From Furcasterigmium furcatum (Eukaryota > Ascomycota > Sordariomycetes > Glomerellales > Plectosphaerellaceae): 64,000 nt of DNA. Where the stretch lies: contig BCIA01000003.1 in NCBI GenBank assembly GCA_001599815.1, positions 4,774,001 through 4,838,000 of the forward strand. Direction: 5' to 3'. The first letter of the stretch is position 1, and each line of letters opens with the position of its first letter. The notes under the pieces were generated by a model. The model did no database searches and was not told the DNA's origin. It was given only the letters and a program-made list of their open reading frames with translations. Of this stretch, positions 1 to 11,459 are shown piece after piece. The position numbers and the translations under genes were made by a program.

Positions 1-250
1 GGTCGCATCAAATTTTGGGCTGCTGCATCCCGCCGTAGAGACCGGCCAATCGGCGAGTGGTGGGCCCCGGCCATCCGCATTGACCAGAAAGTAAGGGTCC
101 ACTGGAAGACCAGGATCGATCCCTCACTTGGCCAGATGAAGATGATTCTCTTCGTCATGCATGTTCTCATATTTTCTCCAGCATTAAAACTTCAATTCTT
201 TATTCCAACAATGCCTCAGCCCGAGACCTGGCTTCCTCCCGTCTGCCTGC
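1..250. other. left-edge non-coding stretch
   Basis: This is the 3' flank of the dehydrogenase gene that ends at 251 on the minus strand. I see no conserved reading frame or RNA gene in it. Confidence 0.5.
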
Positions 251-1303
251 TCAGTCTCCCAGCGGGTATGGATGCAGGACCTGTCCGTAGAACAGTTCAG
301 CATCCTTCGAGGCAAGGAACACGAAGCTCGGCGCGATCTCGCTGGGCTGTCCAACCCGGCCCAACTGCGACTGCTTCCCGAAGCCCTCCATCTGCTCCGC
401 GGGTCTCGACGCGGGCTGCAGAGGCGTGTGCACGGGCCCGGGAGCCACGGCGTTCACGCGAATCCCCTTCTTGACGAGCTGCTTCGACAGCGACTGCGTG
501 AACGACGTGATGGCCCCCTTGGTGGAGGCGTAGTCGACCATGTGTGCCGTCCCGCGGAAGGCCGTCACCGAGGTGGTGTTGATGATCCTGCGATGCGTTA
601 GGAAACCATTGCCAGACAGGAGTATCCGGGGAGGACGTACGATCCACCGCGCTCCATGTGCTTGAGCGCGTACTTGGTCATGGCGAACATCTGCAGGATG
701 TTGCTGCGAAAGGTGCTCTCCACGTTGTCGAGGTCGATCTCGGCAAAGTCGGCGCACATGAACTGCTTCGAGGCGTTGTTGACGAGCACGTGGATGCCGC
801 CGAACTTGTCGACGTGCTTCTTGACCGCGTCCTCGCAGGTCTTGTTGTCCATGAGGTTGCCGGGAATGAGGAGGCACTGCTTCCCCTCCTTCTCGACCAG
901 CTGCTTCGTCTCCTCGGCATCTTGTTGCTCCTCAGGAAGGTAGACGATGCTGACATCTGCCCCTTCTCTGGCGAAGAGCACGGCGACGGACCGGCCAATG
1001 CCGGAGCTTGAGGACGTCAATAAACGTCTGCGGCGCGGTCTGTTGCAGCTCTGGACTCACTCTCCGCCCGTTATGAGGGCATTGCTGCCAACGAGCTTGC
1101 CGGCAGCCTTGTACTCGTGGAACTGGCCCTTCCCTTCGAGTTTGGTGGGCTCGCTCTTGGGCTGCATGTCCTGCTCGAGGCTGTATTGGAGGTGGTCAGC
1201 TTATCGAGCACCCCGACACTGACGAGGCTCTTGCCTACCCAGGGAGATTCTGAGCCTGTGCCTCCTTCACGGGGTGGAACTGTCCACTTTCGCCTCCCGA
1301 CAT
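251..1303 (-). CDS. short-chain dehydrogenase/reductase (SDR), 4 exons
   Basis: NAD(P)-dependent oxidoreductase of the classical SDR fold, in the branch of bacterial YghA/YhdG-like and fungal oxidoreductases. Exons are 1303-1239, 1180-1061, 1006-641 and 587-251, giving 295 aa. The introns all have GT-AG ends and the phases close. The nucleotide-binding motif TGGDSGIGR is split by intron 2. The active-site region contains NNAS, then a Ser in NTTS and YASTKGA with the catalytic Tyr and Lys. The C-terminus ends in GQVLHPYPLGD, close to the family norm. The start is the ATG at 1303, followed by a short polar leader typical of this branch. The substrate cannot be told from sequence; sugar alcohols or other small alcohols are likely by family. 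It is divergent from the acetyltransferase at 1846. Confidence 0.9.
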
Positions 1304-1845
1304 CTTGGTGGCCTGGAAGTTGAAGGGCTGGGTCTCAATCGTATTCGTGAATGAGTGAAGGTCGTAGAAGATAGGACCTAGGTACAGAGAGTGGACAAAG
1401 GCTCTGGGAAGTTCTTAAGTTGGGGCAAGAGAGAAGAAGCATGTGGACGAAGCATGTCACCGCCGTGGTCTAGAGAGGCAAAGCAAGCTGGGAATGGAAT
1501 ATGCAATTACTACAGTGAGGGTGAGCATCTGATAGTGACATCACTCCATAAGTGGCGGCTTGACGCCGGCCCCGGGGATGACGTTCCGGGCTGTACCACT
1601 AAAACAAGGGCCCGTCTCCTAAGGCCCACCCCGGCTGATGACCCGGATAAGTGGGGCGTAGGGTGCGATTGACATAGGGATTGACATGGAAGCCCGAAGA
1701 GTCCGCCCGAGTCAAGATGGGATGATTCTGAACGGACAATTGAGAAGACGGTGAAATATTTTCTTCTGCCTGAGATTGCAGCACTCTGTGTACGCCCCCG
1801 GCAATCGACAATCATTATTCAATTGGTTTCATCGCTCAGTTCACG
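1304..1845. other. divergent intergenic region
   Basis: This 542-bp stretch lies between two divergent starts and must hold both promoters. I see no gene and no clear site to name. Confidence 0.5.
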
Positions 1846-2370
1846 ATGGTGGCGTTCACTCTCCGCGAGGCAACATTGCAAGACGCCGCCGGGGTTGCTC
1901 ACCTTGGCGCAACTGTCTTCAGCACCACATTCGGCCACTCCGTTACCCCTCAACAGCTCTGCACATTTCTGGACGAATCGTACAGCATACCGGCCACAGA
2001 GCGGGACATCTCCAATCCCAACAAGACCATGGTCATTGCCGTGACGGACAGCGCACAAGTTCTCGGGTTCGCCCTCCTCACACGGGGCAGCAGCGAGCCA
2101 TGCGTTGAAGGCATCGAGGACAAGATCGAGTTGCAGAGACTATATGTCGACTTGGACCAGCACGGGAAAGGCGTCGGAAAGCGACTAGTCAACGAGGTCG
2201 AGGACATTGCGCGTAAGGAGGGCTTTAAGAACATGTGGCTCGGTGTCTGGGAGGAAAACACGAAGGCGGAAAGCATTTACGCGAAGCTTGGTTATGAAGT
2301 GGTTGGAACGCACGATTTTGACATTGGAGGAGACATCCAGACGGATCGCATCATGCTGAAGAAGCTCTGA
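1846..2370 (+). CDS. GNAT-family N-acetyltransferase
   Basis: Acetyl-CoA-dependent N-acetyltransferase of 174 aa encoded by one exon. Motif A is clear: a beta strand LQRLYVD followed by the pyrophosphate-binding loop QHGKGVGKRL (Q-x-x-G-x-G). Motif B follows as WLGVWEENTKAESIYAKLGY, a typical GNAT ending with the Asn and Tyr that usually contact the cofactor or act as general acid. The length is normal for a single-domain GNAT. The substrate is unknown; related fungal proteins are often annotated as spermidine or amino-acid acetyltransferases, but nothing here proves this. The downstream neighbour is a PaiB-like protein on the same strand. In Bacillus, paiA (an acetyltransferase) and paiB are also adjacent, so the pairing is notable. 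Confidence 0.88.
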   Translation: MVAFTLREATLQDAAGVAHLGATVFSTTFGHSVTPQQLCTFLDESYSIPATERDISNPNKTMVIAVTDSAQVLGFALLTRGSSEPCVEGIEDKIELQRLYVDLDQHGKGVGKRLVNEVEDIARKEGFKNMWLGVWEENTKAESIYAKLGYEVVGTHDFDIGGDIQTDRIMLKKL

Positions 2371-2810
2371 GAAGAGCAAGCCATCAGCCCAATTACAAAG
2401 CGGCCATTAGACATCATGATAGATCAGTGTCTTGCAGGCGAATGAAATTGCGGGAAAGAAACAGTCAATACATCGCAATGTGGCCTCTGACTAAATCACC
2501 AAGGCTGAACTAGGTCTTGCGACCCTCTGACTCTCGATCGGGCCGGACCCTTTCCCCGTGTTCTCTAACATGCATGACTCTAACTACGCCCTTCGGCTGA
2601 TCTCCCGAATCCATGTTGCCGGCAAGCTGCCGGTCGGATCAGCCTGAGGAGTCTGGACGTCGGTCCGAGACGGCGCCCAAAAGGTAGTAACAGTAATATC
2701 CTATCCCATCAGTATTTATAACACCAATCCAGGCCCTTATTGTAATGCGAACCCATCATCATCAGAAGCAGGGTAACTAGTGTCTTGAAACCACAAAGGA
2801 GTCCATCGCC
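2371..2810. other. intergenic region with TATA-like element
   Basis: This 440-bp gap separates the tandem acetyltransferase and PaiB-like genes. A TATA-like AGTATTTATAAC sits about 95 bp before the ATG at 2811. There is no other recognisable feature. Confidence 0.4.
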
Positions 2811-3563
2811 ATGTACATCCGCGCAGTTCACGCAGAACCCAGTCTTCAGGTCCTCAGGCAGCTCATTCGGGACAACCCCCTCGGCCTCCTCACCACAGCC
2901 ATCCGCTCCCAGCAGCACCCCTTCCTCCAGTCCAGCCACATCCCCTTCGTCATTGATGTAGCAGACGACGCAAGCGAGACCGAAAAGGGCACCCTCCGCG
3001 GCCACCTCTCCCGGCAAAATCCTCACAGCAAAGCCATGATCGAAGAGCTGTCCGCCAACAGCGGCCAAGCCAGCGTCCTCGAGCATGACGTCCTCATCAT
3101 CTTCACCGCTCCGCACCACTACATCACGCCAAAGTTCTACACCGAGACCAAGCCCGACACGGGCAAGGTCGTGCCCACTTGGAACTACGCCGCCGCGCAG
3201 GTCTACGGGCGCGCAAAGGTGTACTACGACTCCAAGGCCGACGCCACGTCCCAGTTCCTGCAGAGCCAGATCACGGCCCTGACAAAGCACGCCGAGACGA
3301 GCGTCATGGGATATGTCGGCGGCGATCGGCCCGGCGACTGGAAGGTCACGGACGCGCCGGAAAGGTTCATCGACATCATGAAGAAGAACATCATCGGCAT
3401 CGAGATCGAGATCGACCGGCTGGAGGGGAAGTTCAAGATGAGTCAGGAAATGGGCAAAGGCGATAGAGCAGGCGTTGTGGATGGTCTGGGCAAGCTCGAG
3501 AGCGACGCTGCGCAGTATGTTGGCGGCGTTATCAAGCAGCGGAGCGACGAGAAGAGCAAGTAG
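2811..3563 (+). CDS. PaiB-like FMN-binding protein
   Basis: Protein of 250 aa without introns, of the FMN-binding split-barrel family typified by Bacillus PaiB. It begins MYIRAVHAEP, matching the characteristic N-terminus M-Y-x-P. Conserved segments are SSHIPF, the GTLRGHLSRQNPH motif with the His-Leu-Ala/Ser-Arg-x-Asn-Pro-His pattern, and PTWNYAAAQVYG. In bacteria PaiB was described as a negative regulator of sporulation and protease genes. In fungi the role is undefined, and a flavin-dependent reductase or flavin-binding function is more likely than DNA binding. It is tandem with a GNAT gene, as in the bacterial pai locus, and convergent with the regulator ending at 3827. Confidence 0.9.
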   Translation: MYIRAVHAEPSLQVLRQLIRDNPLGLLTTAIRSQQHPFLQSSHIPFVIDVADDASETEKGTLRGHLSRQNPHSKAMIEELSANSGQASVLEHDVLIIFTAPHHYITPKFYTETKPDTGKVVPTWNYAAAQVYGRAKVYYDSKADATSQFLQSQITALTKHAETSVMGYVGGDRPGDWKVTDAPERFIDIMKKNIIGIEIEIDRLEGKFKMSQEMGKGDRAGVVDGLGKLESDAAQYVGGVIKQRSDEKSK

Positions 3564-3826
3564 GCGAGTCAATGTATACAGGCATTCAAGGTCATAGTCA
3601 TCTTTCGAACACCCTTTCTTGCTCAGGTACCGATAAAAAGGTCCCAGCTTCCCCATATATAAACCATGCTCGTCCTCGAGGGTCTCCCCCGTGATGGGAA
3701 CATTGATGAGCCTTGCGAATCTAGCCAGAAGGTACACCGCGTGTCGCAGCGCTCGCCGTACTCCGCTTGCTCTTCCGGATCATCACCCTTTGAGTAAGTT
3801 CGGGCAGCGTCAAAAGGCTGCGATAA

Positions 3827-6118
3827 TCACTCCGGGACAAGACCATTGTCACGCTTGAACAGCAATAACCACTCGGGGTTATCAGCAGGCGTCTGATTCC
3901 AGGGATCGTCACTAAAGCACGGGATTAGCTTCTCAAAACCTGTCGAGGCGACCAGACTTGACTTACCTCTCAAACATGATCAGCCGCGCCTGGTACTGGA
4001 GTTCCTCGTCCGTGGGGATGTGGCTCTCTGGATTCCTAGGAGACACCGACATGGCGACAAATCTCGCCAGTCCCCGTCTCAGACCCCAGTAATACGTGTC
4101 AATGGAAAGAAGTGGAAGCGGTCGTGCGTCGGAAACGTCCACGAACGGATCCTGTTCTTGAAATCCTTCGTTGGTAGGCGAAGTTCCTGTCGGCATGCCG
4201 TAGACGACGCCTCGTGAGGTAGGCGCTGTTGTGTGAGCGAGTTCTGCTGGTATATCTCCCAGAGAGAAGTCAAACTCAGAATCGGCTGTTTGTCCTAGGA
4301 GGCCGGCTCGCTGTTGGAATGGCAGCAGCCACAGCGTCGAGGCGTTGATGAGACCTGTCAGAAACGCGACGAACAATTCAGAGGGCTGCTTGGATTGGGA
4401 GTCAAACTGCTCCACGATCCGGCCTGCCTCTTGTTGTAGACTTGAGATGTCGATATGCGAGACAAGGATCTGTGAAGACCGAGCGAATTGCTGTAAATGC
4501 TCCTCCAGGCCGCAGTCGTCGAAGATGTTGACCTTTCCGTTAATCCGTAGCTCGGTCGCGCGGCCTTTCAAGACATCACTCAAAGGGGTGTCGCGTGCCC
4601 GCTGTAGAATCTCGGTTGAGGATGTGAGAAGATCGCGAAGCCACGAGGATGGCTCCGTGGGCGAGCCCAGCATGGACGAGAGGGAGTCCGCCCCGAGAAT
4701 GATGCAGCAGCTCTCGTACTGCAGGTCGTTCTGGGTGGGAGGGTGAGAGTTTATATTCAGGAAATCGGAAGAAAACTGTTCTAACTCCAACTTGATCAGC
4801 TCAAACGCGTTCGGCGGAGTCGCCGGCGGGCCCCTTTCCGTGGTGAACGGCCAGGGCGAAAGGCGCTCGAAGTCGATCAGATCTAGACAGAATCAGAATC
4901 CGGTATTTCAGTACTGAAAGGATCAAGGTACTGACATGGTGGTATCGAGTTGTCAACCATCTCAGCGATGTCCTCGTCGAACCCCCAGTCACCATGCCAC
5001 TCGGCCATGGTGTTGCCGGCCTGGAAGTGCTCGGCAAGGTGGTCAGTTCGCTCCTTCCAGGACGTCATGACAAGATTGCAGAAGCCGCATCGCGATCTCA
5101 CGTCCTGTATCGTTATCTTCCAGCCATTTACCGCAGAGCTCCGGAGATTGGTGGCGTGCACGACCCTGAGATGCTGAAGGAGGTGATCCTTCCGCAGGAA
5201 GAAGCGCTTCTCCACAGGCTGCTCCTTGCATTTCTCATAGCTGTGCGTTTTTGTATGGTCCTCATCAGGTTCGCCGATCCCGCAGTAAACACACACGAGG
5301 TTTCCATCCGCGCCCCGCATGTACGGTCCCTCGGGCGAACACTCCCATCGCTCGAGAGTCAGATGCATCGTCTTCTCGTGGCGCTGCCACGTGTGCTTTT
5401 GCGGAAAACTCTCAGTGCAAAAGGTACACTGGTACTTGCTAGGCAGCTCGGACAGCCTGGCGCGGCCTCTGGTGATGTTCTGAGGGGCTCGGCCCCGTCG
5501 CCTCCTGTGACGGGACCATCTACCGATGCTGTGCGCTGATCCCTGTGACGAGGCGGACATTTGCGAGCCCGATGAGCCTCCAGAGCTTTTACCTGAGCTT
5601 GAGGCTGCTGCACTGCTGGCGGACGACCACTCTCCCCAAACCGAAGGCTGGGACACCGCAGGGCCGGCAGCCCGCGGTCTTTCCGAGGTGGGGGACCTGG
5701 ATACTGCATCCAAGATGGCCGAGGGGTCTGCGGGTTCATCCTCCGGGGGTGAGTTCCGCCATCTCTGGAGAGGGTCCATCCCTTCCATGGACGGGAATGG
5801 CGGTGGAATTGGGATGTCCCTGGGCGTCGGGACGCCGGGCGAGGTTGGCCGGATGGGAATCCGGGTCTTGGTCCTCCGTCGAGCATTGCCGAACCATGTC
5901 GTGATCTGCACTTTGGTGAGGCCGGTCTGTTTCTGCAGAGACTCGATATCCCTCGTCCTGGGATAAGGGTTGTGCTCGTGCGACGAGAGCCAGTTCTTGA
6001 GGACGCGCAGGGCCCCCGTCGAGAAGCGTGCTCCGGGTTTCGGGGGCACCGCCAGGGATGATGGCCCGGGAGCATCGGCAACATACGGCAAGCTCTGGTC
6101 GACACCCCCTAGTTCCAT
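3827..6118 (-). CDS. TALE homeobox plus C2H2 zinc-finger transcription factor
   Basis: Nuclear DNA-binding regulator of 727 aa in three exons: 6118-4936, 4882-3967 and 3911-3827 (introns of 53 and 55 nt). Residues about 27-88 form a homeodomain of the TALE type, with the three-residue loop insertion NPYP and the recognition-helix motif WFGNARRR (75-82). A Ser/Ala-rich and basic linker follows. A C2H2 finger begins at Cys231/Cys234 with His247 and His252. Further Cys/His pairs occur at about 276-279, 312-321 and 344-364. The C-terminal 330 residues have no motif I can name but keep a long open frame across both introns. Fungi commonly carry such homeobox-C2H2 fusions; their targets are mostly unknown. 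The last exon codes for 28 aa ending NGLVPE. Confidence 0.9.
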
Positions 6119-6680
6119 GATGCGCCTTATGGAAATTCAAGCTACTGTTGACGTGAAGATGGAGATGGGAGTTTGTCATATTCACGCCCAGCACCCTGAG
6201 TTTAGAGACCTGAGTCACTAGCAGTCATGCCAGCTGCTGCCAGTCAGACACCCCGGCACGGCCCGTCACCTGGTTGGACATGGGACTATTTGGTGACCGC
6301 TCGTCACCATGGCGCTGCATCCATCCCACCTTTCAACCACAGCGCAGAGAATGTCATCCTCATTCTTCATGCATGCGATACGCGCAGTTTCTGCAGTGCA
6401 CACGGCTCGCAACTCCCATTCGCGAAGCTGACAGCATGCCGCGCGGATCAAGCGTCGGGATGAGGGCACTAACGACCCCCAACCTGGTGTAAGCGCCATG
6501 GTTGTTGTACATGTGACTGAAGTTCTGCTGCGCCGCGTGCTCCCCGCCCGGCTCTCGAGGGTCTGACTTGGTCAATCAATATACATCTAAGTATTCCTTT
6601 CAGAGAGAAATGCAAATTCGGAGAGGAAGCAACTTCTGCTCAACTCCAGTAGATCTCTTGTCTAGGCACGATGTATGTGT
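6119..6680. other. intergenic region, regulator upstream flank
   Basis: This 562-bp stretch holds the promoter of the homeobox regulator and the 3' end of the Nudix gene. I see no gene in it. Confidence 0.5.
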
Positions 6681-7700
6681 CTATGTCTTCCGTCGCTCCC
6701 GCGCCGTGGGCACCGGCAGATGCCTCCTCAACCGCGTCAAGATATCCAGATACTCCGGGCAAGTGTCATCCGACAGGATGCCATGCCGTATGAAAAAGTC
6801 TAGCATGACCAGTACGCAGTTCGGCTTGAACTCCCCCTTCAGCATCGCCTCGAACACCTCGTCCACGGTCATGAGGACGAACGCCTCCACCTCGTCGTCC
6901 ATCGGCCGCGGCACGATCGTCTCGGGCAGCTCGATGTCGTACACGTACAGGATCGTGGGGAACACGGCGCCCTTCTTCTCGTTCTTCTGCGCGTACGTCA
7001 CGGCGCCCGTCGCGCGCGCGTGGGCCCGCACGTAGTCATCCGGAAGCGAGGCCTCCTCGCTCGCCTCGGCCACGATGCACTCGAAGGGCGAGTCCTCGGC
7101 CTTGACACCGCCGGCGACGGTGGTGTCGAGCATGCCCGGGTACGTGAAGAGGTGGGCGCTGCGGCGGGCGACCCAGATCTTCATCCCCGCGCCGTCGGCC
7201 GTCCTAACGAATCCCGTCATGTGGGCGCCGCGGGAGCCGATGCCGAAGAGCGGCGCGGGGAAGCGCTCGATGCCGACGAAGTAGTCGGCGCCGGGGACGA
7301 GGAACTTCTCGCTGTGCCGGCCGTTGACGAAGGGGAAGGAGGCGCCGTCCGAGACGATGAGGTCGACGACCCTCTGGAAAGCGGCGTTGGTGAATGCGCT
7401 CAGGTCGCTGGTGCCTGCGGGCGCAGCCAGGCGGATTGTCTTCTCGGTGTCGCTGACGGTGAAGTCTGGTGTCCAGGGCAGCTGGGCTGCGACTTTTGGT
7501 AGGATGAATCCATGGGGCCTCTCGTCGCCGGGCAGGAGCAGCTTGTAGAGGGCGTTGAAGTCAAAATCAAGCGGGATACTGCGTGCTGTCAGTGGATTTC
7601 AAGGGATGTGAGCGAGTGAGGTGCTGAATATCACGCAGACTTACTTGTCCACCGCATCGATGAGGGGTAGAAATGATCTGTCCCGGATTGTTGACCCCAT
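6681..7700 (-). CDS. Nudix hydrolase, DUF4743 / thiamine-pyrophosphokinase-associated type
   Basis: Diphosphate hydrolase of 317 aa in two exons, 7700-7645 and 7578-6681, with a 66-nt intron. The N-terminal half (about 1-140) matches the DUF4743 region that precedes the Nudix fold in the yeast YJR142W family, including the GIGSRGAHMTGFV segment. The Nudix box follows as GGVKAEDSPFECIVAEASEE, with the metal-binding EE pair intact. Where many family members have Lys or Arg before the first Glu, this protein has Ala. YJR142W-type enzymes have been reported to hydrolyse damaged thiamine diphosphate analogues; applying that role here is an inference. The start is the first ATG of exon 1, giving MGSTIRDRSF. 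Confidence 0.88.
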
Positions 7701-8058
7701 GATGGAGATGAGGTGGGTGAGTCAGATGCTTGGAATTCCTGGTGAGGACAGGAGATGTCTCCTGGCGATATGATTCCAAGGCTGTGAGGATGTCAAGTTG
7801 AAGTTCGGCCACCAGTGGGTTGCTGGAAGCACTCAGGCTGCATGCTTCCACTGGCCGCCCGCCAGGCGGAACATCCATGTTTAGCGGGGCCGGATGCACT
7901 AAAAACCCCCGATTCTCCCTGTGGCTGGACCGTCGCCCATCCCACCCCTATCATCACTCACTGAGGAAACACTTCGAGGGAATTGGATCTCATTGCGGTC
8001 ACGCTTGTCAGCAACTTGCAGTATCACCATTCCTCAGCTTCCCTCCCACACACACTCC
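7701..8058. other. intergenic region
   Basis: This 358-bp gap lies between tandem minus-strand genes, the flavin oxidase stop and the Nudix start. I found no additional gene. Confidence 0.5.
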
Positions 8059-9929
8059 TCAGTCAATGCGCTTGCACAGCCTCGTGTTGTCCTCGATGAC
8101 CTCCCACTTCTCGGTACCCACGGTCGCCACTGCGAAGAAGACCATGTCGGGATCCCACTTCTGGCGGATGCACCTGAGCCTGGCGTACACCTCGGGACCC
8201 CAGAAGTGGTCTGCCCAGTCAGGCAGGAAGGGGTCCGCCTCGTTGATGTACGCATAGCCGTTGGGCCCTGCCTCCCTGAGCGCGCCGTCCATGAGGTCCG
8301 TCAGCACGTGCTGGTAGTCCGCCTTGAGCGCGAGGCCGGCGTCCTCGGGGACGAGCATCGTCGAGATGGCGAAGTTGGTCGAGTTGCGCCAGCGGGGGTG
8401 CAGCGCTGCGTCGGACTCGGGGCGGCCGTGGCCCGGGTTGAAGAGGTGCCCGATGATGGCGCCGGTGTAGGGGAGGTCGGCGCGCGGGGACTGCACCTTG
8501 CGGAAGGCCTCGACGATGCCGTCGTTGTTGGCCTCGACGTCCTCGTGGACGAAGCCCCAGCCGCCGCTGAGCGCGTGGAGGCCGGCGCCCTCGCCGTGGA
8601 AGAGGTCGATGTAGAGGTCGTGGTTGGTCGCGTACTGCTTGGTCGTGAGCTCGAAGGGGATGCCGCCGGCCTCGAACGCGTCGACCATGGGCTGGAGGAT
8701 CTCGTCGAGCTCCTCCTTGGTCTTGCCGACGGCGACGAAGGGGAGCGCGTGGAAGGTGAAGGGGAACACCTCGAAGTACACGTAGAGGCCGTTGTCGACG
8801 AAGTGGTTGGAGTAGCTGTGGAAGATGCGGATGCCCTCCCAGATCTCCTCCTCGTCCGTGGTCAGGGTGCTGTTTATGTAGAGGGTGGCGCCGGAGGAGA
8901 CGACCTCCTCGTAGGTGCGGAAGGTGACGGAGGTGACGACGCCGAAGGTCGAGGGGCCGCCGCCGCGGAGGGCGAAGTAGAGGTCGGGGTTCTCGTCCTC
9001 GTTGGCAACGACCTGCTCACCCTGGGCCGTGATGACGGTGAACTGGAGCGTGTTGTCCGCGGCCATGCCGTAGACGGAGGTGAGGGGACCGTGGCCGCCA
9101 CCGGCGATGTAGCCACCAGCAACACCAACAGTAGAGCACTCACCGGTGACGACGGTGAGGGGAGGGTTCCGGGCTTTGGCGGCGGCGAGGAGCGTGCCGC
9201 CCTGGACGCCCGCAGCAATGGTGACGGCTGACCCAGAGTAGCTGCCGGGGCCGTCCCAGTCGTGGAAGTCGATGTCTTGGAAGCTGTGCGTGTTGATGAC
9301 GAGGGAGCCGTAGCCGGTACTACGGCCGACGAAGTCGTGGCCGGTGTTGCGGATGACGAGGCGGATGTTGTTCTGGCGGGCAAAGTTCACGCCGGCGATG
9401 ATGTCCTCGTGGGTCTTGGCCATGATAACGTAGACGCCATAGTAGCCCAGGGTGCAAGGGGTGGTGGGATCCTTGGTGGGAGTGCAGGTGATGTTGGTCC
9501 AGTACTTCCACAAGTTCAGAGCTTGCTGTTCAACACTATTGTGCCGTGTTAGTAGGGTTCCCGGCCTCTCAACGTCTCGACTCGATAGGCAGTCAGCACT
9601 CACGTCCACTGAGAGTCGGTCCAGCTGGCGGTCACGGCATCGCACTTCTCCTGGTCGAAGGTCTCGACCGAGCCGAAAGGACCGTCGAAGGTGTTGTGGC
9701 ATGCGGCCTCGGGGGGAATATGGACGTGCAGGTTGCCGTTGACCTCGGCGTCGAGAGCATCCCAAGCGTCCTGCTTCGGCCAGCAGTCGTCGCCGGGGTA
9801 GCACTTGCAGGCGTACTCCTGGCCGTCGATGGTCCGGGGAACGAGATTGCCGCCGGAGCGGAGCGGGCCGGCGGAAACTGTCTGGACGGCGACGGCGGCG
9901 CCGATGGCGAGCTTGATGAGGGAGTGCAT
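8059..9929 (-). CDS. secreted FAD-linked oxidase, berberine-bridge-enzyme type
   Basis: Extracellular or vesicular flavin oxidase of 600 aa, in exons 9929-9604 and 9535-8059 (68-nt intron with a CTAAC branch point). A signal peptide is visible, MHSLIKLAIGAAVAVQTVSAG, so I chose the Met at 9929 over an in-frame Met ten codons earlier. The PCMH-type FAD domain has the bicovalent anchors expected in BBE enzymes: His in RNTGHDFVG and Cys in GECSTVGVAGG, followed by GGGHG. The C-terminal BBE domain has the NGYAYINEADPF and FWGPEVYARL segments that close the flavin site. Family members oxidise oligosaccharides, alkaloids or polyphenols; the substrate here is not predictable. Confidence 0.93.
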
Positions 9930-11459
9930 GATCCTCTCTGTAAAGGAAAACGCGACCACCCAAAAGAATGACTATTATGAGAGGGGTGAGGAGCGGAGAC
10001 AGGCCTCACTCAGAGCCCTCGCTTCCCTCGAGGTCCTTTTGTGCCAGACGCCGCCTGCCAAGTCCACGAGCTGCTGCTCATCTCAGGGCACTCGCATGGC
10101 CCGCGGATGTACCCTGGCTCGGGCCTTGCCAGTGGGAATGTTACCTATGTCAGGGGACTATTGCTCCACAGAGAAGGCCTTCGGGGTATCTACAGCGGAG
10201 AATTGAGCCTCGGGTTTCGCCGTGACGACGGGGAATGTCAGAGAGGGCTGCATTAACCTTCTCCATCGTCAATCTCTACCCTCAGGGGTTGTCATCCTCA
10301 GTGTCCTGTCAGAACCCTGAAGGCCCTGGAAACCCCGCCAGAACCCCTGATCCTTCTCCACGGCGCCCCGGGGTCTAGTAGATTAGCCACGCGTGGCAAA
10401 ACCGGTTGCCCATCCGGCTCGTCTTCCGGTAGACCGTGCCATGGGTTGGGGGTCAAGAGGAGGGGGCCAACGGCGAGACTCTTGGAAACGGGCTTGCTAG
10501 ATAGAAGCTTCTATCAGTTCAAGTCGGACTATCTAGAGGATGTCAATATGCTTTGAGTAGTTTCAGACGAACAGACAACAACTTGAGGTTGATTGTCTGT
10601 ACTCTGGCACCAAGACTCCCTCCATGCACCCGAGACGTGGATTTTCCCTTCCAGGCGCATGTGGCCAACACGAGTTTCCCCTGCCGAGTCCTTCTGCAGG
10701 CTTGGCCATCGTTCTACAGCCTGAATCCGGTATCAATCACCGGGAAATTTGTCGGGTCAAGGCCAGGCCAGGTGCCATGAGATGCAACCCTGCGGCTTCC
10801 TCCGTCGTTCACAGGTCCAGCCCGTGCCGGTACACACCAACTGCCCAACTGCTAAAACGAAAGGGTATGACCATGTGGCAGCAGCACGGGCGCAAGCTGC
10901 CGGATCAGCGACGTAGTGGCACGTCGGCGGTGCCACTGTTGGCCCTGGTCACTAGCCAAGCCGAGTGAGTGCTCCACGAGCAGTCTCGGCCGTCGGATGG
11001 GCTGATATTTGGCAACCCGAGCGGCAGCATTTCCTTCTCAAAAATCAAAGGAGAAACCACCATACCAAAGCAAAGGAACGCCTGGAGAGCAATTGAATGA
11101 AACGACATATGCACTACGGTAGACCTCTGGTATTATTGTAAGCTTCATGACGGGGTCGGTATGGATCTTCATGTCTTATTTAGCCACCTCCTTCACTCAC
11201 ATCCATGCACACTGGCCATGAGCAGGCCCCTGGTGCCCAGATCTTACACTCTGGATTTCACTGCCTTTGCTCTGCATTCCAGCTAGTCGTCATATTGTGG
11301 CTGAATGACAACATGCTCGGCACTTAGAAGGTTTGCTGCTTGGAGGAGCAGATATCAGGGAGACACAAGGTCAACGATCCTCATTTCGTCAAATCATCTT
11401 CTTTTCGCCTATTTGAAGGCATCTCGAAGGGCCTCTTATGCGTGTCAGAAAACGCTACC
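9930..11459. other. 1.5-kb intergenic region
   Basis: This stretch lies between the flavin oxidase start and the dioxygenase stop. All reading frames are short, lack family motifs and do not join across plausible introns. I see no RNA gene or repeat. Confidence 0.45.

Noticed and set aside
7921..9231. 436-codon plus-strand frame
   Set aside because: Antisense shadow of the flavin oxidase; Val/Gly/Asp/Glu-rich composition is typical of reverse reading in GC-rich genes.
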